Positions 58,385 to 64,000 of a DNA stretch of 64,000 bases are shown piece by piece. The notes under the pieces are model-generated. The model did no database searches. It was not told where the DNA came from and saw only the letters and a list, made by a program, of their open reading frames with translations. The stretch is taken from assembly GCA_016715815.1 (NCBI GenBank), contig JADJXN010000009.1:15859-79858 (forward strand), in the 5' to 3' direction. The stretch comes from Oligoflexia bacterium. GTDB lineage: Bacteria > Bdellovibrionota > Bdellovibrionia > JABDDW01. Within the stretch, counting starts at the first letter, position 1. Every line of letters begins with the position of its first letter. The position numbers were made by a program, and so were the translations under genes.

Positions 58385-59068
58385 TTAATTATAGAACGCA
58401 AATGTTCTATTGCACATAGAAACATACACACCATAACCATAGCTAAGTGTGTAACCGCCTTGTGAGCCACCAGGGTAGATTAAAGACTGGGAAATGCTTA
58501 CAGAACCACCTGCACTACCGTATGGGTTGTACTGTGTTTGCTGATAAGGGTTATACTGATTGTATCCATATGGATTATATTGGTTATTTGCATATCCACC
58601 ACCAACCACTGTTAAATTCGCTTGTACTGCAGCCAGAGCCCCTGCATAACCTGAGGCCCAATTACCTTGGCCTTGTACTTGAAACTCTCCACCACTTGGT
58701 AAATTTGCACATGCTCCTGGCGCAATTCTTAAACTACCAGACACATTCACGGGGCCATTATAAGCCTGTCCAGCTGCATATTGAGGTGCAGCCCAAGTAA
58801 GTGTAAGTTGTGAGCCTTGTTGATCAAGTGCTGAGTAAGTTGGTCCATTAATAAGTGGAATACCTTGAGCATTTTGATATGGGTTTGTTGGTGTACAAAT
58901 TTGCCCAGGTAAACATGTGGGTGGGTAAGTAGGATTAGTGTTAGTTGATTTATTCCCACCACAACCTGGCATAAGTATATAGGCTGTAAAGCCAAGTGCT
59001 ACTGCAAATGCATAGAAGAACTTTTCATAATTTCCAAAAATTTTATTCGCTTTCTTATTCTTTTTCAT
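58385..59068 (-). CDS. Lipoprotein with QYNPY repeats
   Basis: The 227-residue protein has a signal with lipobox MPGC (AYILMPGCGGNKS). It is rich in Asn, Pro, Gln, Gly and Tyr; about residues 165-190 contain three QYNPY units (NQYNPYGYNQYNPYQQTQYNPYG with breaks). Low-complexity Tyr-rich surface repeats can support adhesion or matrix binding. No domain is known. A Pro/Thr/Cys-rich linker (PPTCLPGQICTP) follows the lipobox. Confidence 0.65.
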   Translation of the reverse strand: MKKNKKANKIFGNYEKFFYAFAVALGFTAYILMPGCGGNKSTNTNPTYPPTCLPGQICTPTNPYQNAQGIPLINGPTYSALDQQGSQLTLTWAAPQYAAGQAYNGPVNVSGSLRIAPGACANLPSGGEFQVQGQGNWASGYAGALAAVQANLTVVGGGYANNQYNPYGYNQYNPYQQTQYNPYGSAGGSVSISQSLIYPGGSQGGYTLSYGYGVYVSMCNRTFAFYN

Positions 59069-59090
59069 AAATCTCTCTCCCCCGTAAAAA

Positions 59091-59858
59091 TTAAAGTCCT
59101 AAAGCTAATTTTTTATCCATACCTGTAAATGTCCCAAGTTTTGTTACAGGATTATTTGTTGTGGTAGATGGCTGCACAGAAAAGTTTTTGCAGTCATAGG
59201 GACCAGTATTAATTTGGCCAGACCAGCAAAATGCCTTTGGGTTTGCAGGCCAGTAGTAACCAAAATTATCTTGGTAACCTTGATACAATGGGTTTGGTGC
59301 TGTGGAGTTAAAGTTTCTAAAGTAAACAATGCCATCCAAAGTTCCACTATTAAATGTAGTATCACTTGGAAGCCCGCCACCAGTGTTTTGAAGGGTCACA
59401 ATAATTACCCCTGCTGGGTCTTCAAAAAAGAATCTATATGTTGGCACACCTGTGGCTGAATCAGTTGTTAAAATATGAACGTTATTTCCAGTATTGGTCT
59501 CAGTACCATTTGTAAAATGGCCCATTCTCACAACGCTACCTTCAGAGTAGCGAATATTAAGCTCACCTAAAAACACGTTGTTATCTGCTGGAGCCACTTT
59601 AATGTTAATTTCAACAGGTGTAGTTGGGTTAACATAGCGGCCAGCGTATTGGCTTAAAACTGTGGTGCTAACAACGTTTAATGTAGCAACTCCGCCACCA
59701 CTAAAAGTGGTGTTGCCGGATGCACCGTAACACTCAGGCGTTGTGCAGTAGTTAATAGGGTTAATGACAGCTTTTGAGTTGCTGTTTGAGTTTTTGCACG
59801 CTGCTAGAGCTGAAATTAAAACTATAAGTAAAAGTTTATATCCTCTGTTAAAAAACAT
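59091..59858 (-). CDS. Lipoprotein of unknown function, first of three
   Basis: The 255-residue protein has a lipoprotein signal (LLLIVLISALAACKN). The mature part begins with Asn/Ser-rich residues and a Cys pair (NYCTTPEC), then a strand-rich domain with aromatic and glycine residues (YAGRYVNPTTPVEINIKV, NVFLGELNIRYSEG). No known family. It is the first of three lipoprotein genes on the minus strand. Confidence 0.65.
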   Translation of the reverse strand: MFFNRGYKLLLIVLISALAACKNSNSNSKAVINPINYCTTPECYGASGNTTFSGGGVATLNVVSTTVLSQYAGRYVNPTTPVEINIKVAPADNNVFLGELNIRYSEGSVVRMGHFTNGTETNTGNNVHILTTDSATGVPTYRFFFEDPAGVIIVTLQNTGGGLPSDTTFNSGTLDGIVYFRNFNSTAPNPLYQGYQDNFGYYWPANPKAFCWSGQINTGPYDCKNFSVQPSTTTNNPVTKLGTFTGMDKKLALGL

Positions 59859-60132
59859 CGTATCCCCCTTGGCTTTGTCATAAAGCCTGGTCCTCTCTTA
59901 CTTTGTAATTATTGCTAAGCTCATACCAAGTTGACGGAAAAATAAATTAATACAGTAAAATCATATACTTACAGTAAGAAATGGTGTCTTTATTATAGAC
60001 ACTCAAATGCCCTATGGGTTGCCAGTTTGCGACTAAAATTTATCAAATTTTTAATATTTATTAGTGATTTTAGTTGGTTATGAGTTTACGGGGAGCTTCA
60101 ACAGGTGTCTAATTTTTAAGCAGCTCAGAATC

Positions 60133-60340
60133 AATAAAAATGGCCCGGAAGTCCGCGCCTTGAACCTCCGGGCCCAACCAAATGGAGGAACCAAATGTGG
60201 TCGATTATTTATTAAGGACGCCGTCCTTACGTCCTTTGTTTCAAAAACCTTTATCTTTGTGAGGATCAACAGCCATCCATGGCCATTTATCTTATCACTG
60301 CCCCTTTTCCCCCATCCCTAGAGAGGCCGCTTACAAATAT
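60133..60340 (-). ncRNA. Candidate small RNA ending in an intrinsic terminator
   Basis: At 60142-60174 an 8-bp stem (GGCCCGGA / TCCGGGCC) is followed on the minus strand by TTTTTATT (60133-60140), a good terminator. No convincing minus-strand gene lies within the 220 nt before it. Another perfect inverted repeat, TAAGGAC-GCC-GTCCTTA, is at 60213-60229. This points to a short structured transcript starting near the region 60260-60390. The remainder of the 59859-60396 gap shows nothing else clear. Confidence 0.4.
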
Positions 60341-60396
60341 TAGATGACCAAGGTGCTGATTTCGGTTAATTCTGATTTACATGAATTTTTTCGAGC

Positions 60397-60479
60397 GCGC
60401 GGGTGGTGGAACTGGTAGACACGCATGTTTGAGGGGCATGTGCTCACGCGTAGGGGTTCAAGTCCCCTCCCGCGCACCA
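60397..60479 (+). tRNA. tRNA-Leu (GAG)
   Basis: The 83-nt class II tRNA has acceptor GCGCGGG / CCCGCGC, D-arm with GGTAGAC, anticodon loop TTGAGGG with GAG at 34-36, a long variable arm (TGCTCACGCGT) and T-loop TTCAAGT, with encoded CCA. The decayed region starts just after its 3' end. Confidence 0.96.
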
Positions 60480-60514
60480 GAACTCCGATATTAGAACAAA
60501 GCTTATAGGGAACA

Positions 60515-61503
60515 ATGAAAACAATTAAAGTAGGATTTGCTTTAATAATATTTTTTAGCTTATTGGCCTGTGTGGAAACTAATTTCCCCACTTTAAGAAT
60601 AAATCCTCCCAATAGTAATAGCGGCACCAACACCCCCCAACCAAGCCCCTCGCCAACACCCCCCACACCCCCAGAAAATAAATATTTTGGTTACTATGCA
60701 GGGGCCATGGAAGGTGTAGGCACTGGTAATTACATTTCAGAAATGCCAGAATTTGCTAATTTTGTATTTATTCATTCAGGCAATTTAGAGGTAAGACTTG
60801 AAGAAGCTAAATCCAAAGGCCTTAAGGCCATGGTTTCAGCTAGTTGGGTATTTTTAGATGAGCATTTTAAACTTCGCTCTAATTACAAAACACTTTTTGA
60901 GCAGCAAATTGAGCCTGCTGTTAAAAAATACCAAGATATCATTATAGCATTTATAGCCAAGATGAGCCTTACATGAACGGTTTAGAACACACCCCGCAGG
61001 TAAGCATTGAGGAAATGAATACACAGCTTGAAACCATGGGAAGTTTTATGAAATCAAAATTCCCCAAATTCCAATTGCTGTTATTTTTGCTACAAAGCTC
61101 TTTATGACCCTGCTTTGCTTAAAAAATTGTTCTTCCCCCATCCCATGATTGGTTTGGTATGGATTGCTATGATAGTTTTCTTTGGTGTGGAAAAAAGTCT
61201 ATTCCCCAGGGCTATGACATTATTAAAGATCTAATGACTAAAGCTACAAACCTAGATGGTAAAAAAAGATGGCTCATGGCTGTTCCTCCAAGTGGGCACC
61301 CAATGCGTGATTCTACTTTACCCTTCACGATGAAGACGGGGTGTAGTCAACTTAGTGATTATAAAAAATTTGTTGCTAGCGAGCCTTTATTCAAAGTAGT
61401 CATCCCGTTTATTTGGCAATCTTTTAATGAGTGGAAGGGCACACGAGATTTGCCAAGGGCAAAAGCTGAGTATCAAAAGTTTTTTCAGGAATTTACAAAT
61501 TAG
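60515..61503 (+). pseudogene. Frameshifted lipoprotein gene, glycoside-hydrolase-like
   Basis: The first 153 codons (MKTIKVGFALIIFFSLLACV, lipobox LLAC, then a Pro/Thr/Ser linker PSPSPTPPTPP) lead into a (beta/alpha)-type domain: KYFGYYAGAMEG, FVFIHSGNLEVRLEEAKSKG. Homology continues in other frames as DEPYMNGLEHTPQVSIEEMN, IPIAVIFA, ALYDPALLKKLFF, DWFGMDCYDSFLWCG and GKKRWLMAVPPSGHPM to WQSFNEWKGTRDL. At least four frame changes occur between 60950 and 61170, so the gene is not functional as read. A GH-like barrel is a guess from the fold pattern and active-site-like E/D residues. Confidence 0.55.
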
Positions 61504-61626
61504 CTCGACAAAAGTAATGATTTTTATAAGTGAAACAAAATGTTGTAAAATTATGATACTAAATTAGTCATTTAGCATAGATTTTACCTTGAACTTAAAA
61601 AGGTAATTACCTAAGCTTTTTTATAC

Positions 61627-62077
61627 ATGACACAACCAAATATTATTTTTAAATTGGCCCGCTATCGCTCTCGCAATAATTCTTTCTTATATTTTAGGTG
61701 CCCTGTGGTTTGGCCCCCTTTTTGGCAAGCAGTGGGCAGAGTGCATGGGAATAAAATTTGGGCCTGAAAATAAGCCAGCTGCCAAAGCAATGAAGCGTGC
61801 GTTTTTTCTTCAATTTGTCGGAACTATTTTTACCGTCTATGTTTTAGCTTATACTATTAACGTTTGGCGCCCCACAGTTTGGGGTGTAGGTACTGATGCC
61901 TCAAACTTCCAATACGCGTTTTGTGCAGCCGTTTTTACTTGGATTGGTTTTTATGTTCCCACCCAACTGGGTAGAGTTTCTTGGGAAAACCGTCCCTGGA
62001 AATTATTTTTTATAAACTCAGCTCATAATTTTGTAAATTTGCTTATTATTTCTTTGGTTTTAAGTTATTGGAAATAA
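61627..62077 (+). pseudogene. DUF1761-type membrane protein, frameshifted near the start
   Basis: The 110-codon open frame (from ATG 61745) lacks its first segment. In-frame upstream in another frame, MTQPNIIFK is followed by WPAIALAIILSYILGALWFG then PLFGKQWAE, the classic DUF1761 start (GALWYGPLFGKxW). One base change near 61656-61662 joins both parts into ~150 residues with four membrane helices. The function of DUF1761 is unknown. It is flanked by other broken genes. Confidence 0.6.
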
Positions 62078-62084
62078 ATTTATT

Positions 62085-62744
62085 TTACTCTCGTCTTGCA
62101 CAAGAAAAACCAAAAGTAGCAACCTCATTACTATAAGAAGAATTTAGTGGATACAAATAAGTGATGCCCATTTATCATCGGTGTTAAGGCGTATAGCATT
62201 TTCATCTCTAAAATAAGACATAATAGCATTAACCGTGTCTTGTGGATGGTCAAGTCCCAAGCAATGCCCCATCTCATGAGTCATAACCCCCACTAATTGC
62301 TTAGCAGTGCTTTTAAGAGAAGCGTTTAATACCACACGACACCCAATTATTCTATAACCTCTAAAACGGCTCAGCCTGGCCAACTTGTGTTCCATTGGTT
62401 TTATCAAAACAATATCAATAATTCTATCAGTAGAATTTGCTGCAAAAATCAGAATCTGAGGTTAATACAAGCTGCACGTAGGAGGAGCCAATGGCGTTAT
62501 AATCATTAAGTACAGAGTTTATAATGGCATCAAGTGTAACCGTCGCTCCAGATGCTGCCAAAACATCAGAAGCAGGCAAGTTATTATTATATTGTTCAGT
62601 CCCACCTGAGTAGCGAATAAAAAGTTTTCTAGAAGCTGCAGATGAATTATTAATATTCCAAAAATCTCTGTTAGTAAAAATTTGAAACCCTGTTGTTAGT
62701 AAAAATAAAAAGCTAAACATTAGTAATAAACGTATTTTATTCAT
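62085..62744 (-). pseudogene. Decayed metzincin-like secreted metalloprotease
   Basis: The reading begins at ATG 62742-62744 (MNKIRLLLMFSFLFLLTTGF, signal peptide) and runs through KLFIRYSGGTEQYNNNL to QLVLTSDSDF in one frame. It continues in another as ALNASLKS..QLVGVMTHEMGHCLGLDHPQDTVNAIMSYF, which holds the HExGHxxGxxH zinc site and Met-turn, and ends in a third (YLYPLNSSYSNEV to CARRE). At least two shifts (near 62410-62440 and 62150) break it. It is similar in type to the intact lipoprotein protease at 22175-22789. Confidence 0.6.
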
Positions 62745-62753
62745 TGTTTTCCT

Positions 62754-63590
62754 TAAAATGAGCTGCCAACCCATGTAGCTAACCCTTGAAAGTAACCCAA
62801 AGTTCCCGCCACTGCATATCCCTCTTAAACCCAAGAAACTAAAAAATCTCACTACGCCCCAATTGCTGAAAATAAATATCCTTCTTTGCCACTATAACCA
62901 AGACCAAAGACTCTGTAATAAGTTTTAGAATCAAATAAAACATTTTAGCAAACCATAAACTCCTGTTTTTAGTCAGGCTAACTCCCAGTCATTTATTCCT
63001 AATCTTATAATCCCAATAGGGTCTGCAAAATTATTAGATGGGCCCCACAAATAAATGATAATCATTTGCAAAGAGAAAATAGGGCTAGATATAATTATAA
63101 GAATTAAAAATAATCTCTTCATAATCAAACCTCAGTGATGCAGATACCATATCTTGAAAATTAAATGTAAAGTGTGCTCCAAGCTCTCTTAAACCATAAG
63201 TAGCTTCCATATTAAGATAAAAGTTTTTAAAAAAACTTAAATTCATGCTTAAAGCTGGCCCTACACCGAAATCTGTTTTTGCTCAGCCGCACTACCACTT
63301 GATAGATTCTCAAACTTTCGTTTTGAAAAAAAAGTACCAAGCCCCAAAACCACTTTGCACATCAATACCAATTATCTCTCCTGCTTTCCATGTTCCAAAA
63401 ACTAAGGCCATATAAGTTGATTGGTAGAGGTTTTTGTACTTCCCCTGTTGAAAAACCAGTTGAAGCCATTTATCTGACCACGTTACTGCTGCCGAAACTG
63501 CAGGTACTAAGCGCCCACTTGTGGCACTGGTTACCCAAAGCCCGCCTCAACTCTGGCTAATACTTTAAAAAGATAAAAATAAAAAATTAG
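62754..63590 (-). pseudogene. Decayed outer-membrane-barrel-like gene(s)
   Basis: On the minus strand, pieces of coding sequence appear in several frames: LFKVLARVEAGFG, LVPAVSAAVTWSDKWLQLVF, GIDVQSGFGAWYF, TDFGVGPALSMNLSFFKNFY, LNMEATYGLRELGAHFTFN, then YYRVFGLGYSGKEGYLFSA and YAVAGTLGYFQGLATWVGSSF ending at TAA 62754. The alternating aromatic/Gly pattern suits a barrel protein. Several stops and shifts show loss of function. It lies just upstream of the decayed protease, so both likely came from one operon. Confidence 0.4.
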
Positions 63591-63736
63591 AGGTAAAACT
63601 GCAACATAAGATCATAAGTTAAAATGTTGTCCTTGAACTTAATTTTTGACAAGTTTTTTATTTATGCATGCAATCAAAACAGAAATACTTTGTAGATTAA
63701 GACAAAATGACTCAACTTACTAGTTAGGGTCTCCTG

Positions 63737-63982
63737 TTAATGCAGGCTTTTCCTGTAATAAAATTCAGTAAATTCAATAAGAGACGAAAGAAGTTTCCGG
63801 AGTAATACGTCTGGCACAGGTCTTGAGTGGTTTAACAAGTGGTAAGTGTCCAGCGTCATAACGCCCACTAGTTGCTTAAGAGACCCACTGTCAACATTCT
63901 GTTTTTTAGAATAAAGTGTTTTTATGAAGTAGGGTTGGCTAAATTTTTGTTTAAATTTTTTATTTGTGCTTTGTTGAGTCAA
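63737..63982 (-). pseudogene. Second degenerate metalloprotease-like fragment
   Basis: The 81-codon frame contains SLKQLVGVMTLDTYHLLNHS, which lines up with the zinc-site segment KQLVGVMTHEMGHCLGLDH of the decayed protease 1.6 kb away; the matching DNA (GTCATAAC, CCCACTA, TTGCTTA) is also shared. The HExxH motif is destroyed. This suggests an old duplication now in decay. The rest of the frame is probably not real protein. Confidence 0.35.
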
Positions 63983-64000
63983 AAGATATGTCCAATCTTT

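Noticed and set aside
60078..60269. 63-codon minus-strand frame (MILTKIKVFETKDV)
   Set aside because: It runs through the intrinsic terminator at 60133-60174, which argues against translation of that region.
60340..60666. 108-codon minus-strand frame across tRNA-Leu
   Set aside because: It overlaps the tRNA and the clear lipoprotein start on the other strand; composition is low-complexity and there is no ribosome site.
61601..61612. 12-bp perfect palindrome AGGTAATTACCT
   Set aside because: Short AT-rich palindromes are expected by chance here, and there is no partner site or regulator nearby.
60480..64000. A second copy of the tRNA-Leu 3' end that would bound an island
   Set aside because: No match to the last 19 bases of the tRNA was found up to the window end; a boundary may lie beyond 64 kb.

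Overview
The window reads as chromosome of an AT-rich, Gram-negative, LPS-making bacterium. It carries lpxD and an LptE-like lipoprotein, many secreted proteins and lipoproteins, TatA, and a full Pst/Pho phosphate system. A TIGR02147-family regulator, an HNH protein with a DUF222-like N-terminus, matrixin-type proteases and many short secreted proteins of unknown function suggest Bdellovibrionota (Bdellovibrio-like). That placement is inferred from gene content; no marker phylogeny was possible.

Layout. 1-2.6 kb: a Tat-dependent molybdopterin oxidoreductase (cut by the window edge) with two accessory genes and tatA. 2.8-10.5 kb: mixed housekeeping and envelope genes (methyltransferase, lpxD, S1/P1 nuclease, Hsp20, barrel-like protein, PQQ-type sugar dehydrogenase with a frameshift, GNAT and YCII proteins). 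10.5-17.2 kb: tRNA-Glu and tRNA-Lys, purA, an aminotransferase, leuS, then divergent lptE-holA. 17.2-24 kb: HNH protein, two GNATs, an unusual coiled-coil/Hsp20 fusion, a matrixin-like lipoprotein, a pseudouridine synthase. 24-30 kb: phoB-phoR-pstB-phoU-pstS-pstC-pstA on the minus strand, with two candidate Pho boxes. 30-42.6 kb: dTDP-sugar genes (rfbB, wecE-like), an MFS transporter, a NADAR protein with a possible export signal, an acyl-CoA dehydrogenase, a trypsin-like protease, a CBS protein, a DEAD-box helicase and a C39-like secreted protein.

42.6-55.2 kb is the accessory core. Three copies of the 3' end of a tRNA-Cys gene (42633, 45400 and the intact gene at 55118) mark a tandem genomic island. 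The inner 45.4-55.1 kb segment has an integrase, an AlpA-like regulator and a primase-polymerase/RepA-type ATPase (frameshifted), as in small phage satellites. Its cargo includes a PIN-like protein, two PD-(D/E)XK-like proteins, an XRE regulator and an AlbA_2/Schlafen-type ATP-binding protein. The outer 42.65-45.4 kb segment holds a four-gene operon of secreted Cys-rich proteins plus a TIGR02147 regulator, preceded by an array of TTTGAAAC palindromes that look like operators.

55.2-60 kb: intact tRNA-Cys, comM/yifB, a XerC/D recombinase and three lipoproteins. 60-64 kb: a candidate small RNA, tRNA-Leu, then a decaying stretch with several frameshifted genes (lipoprotein, DUF1761 protein, metalloprotease, barrel-like protein). 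Several other genes carry single-base shifts at A/T runs. These could be sequencing errors or real mutations, and the sequence alone cannot decide.
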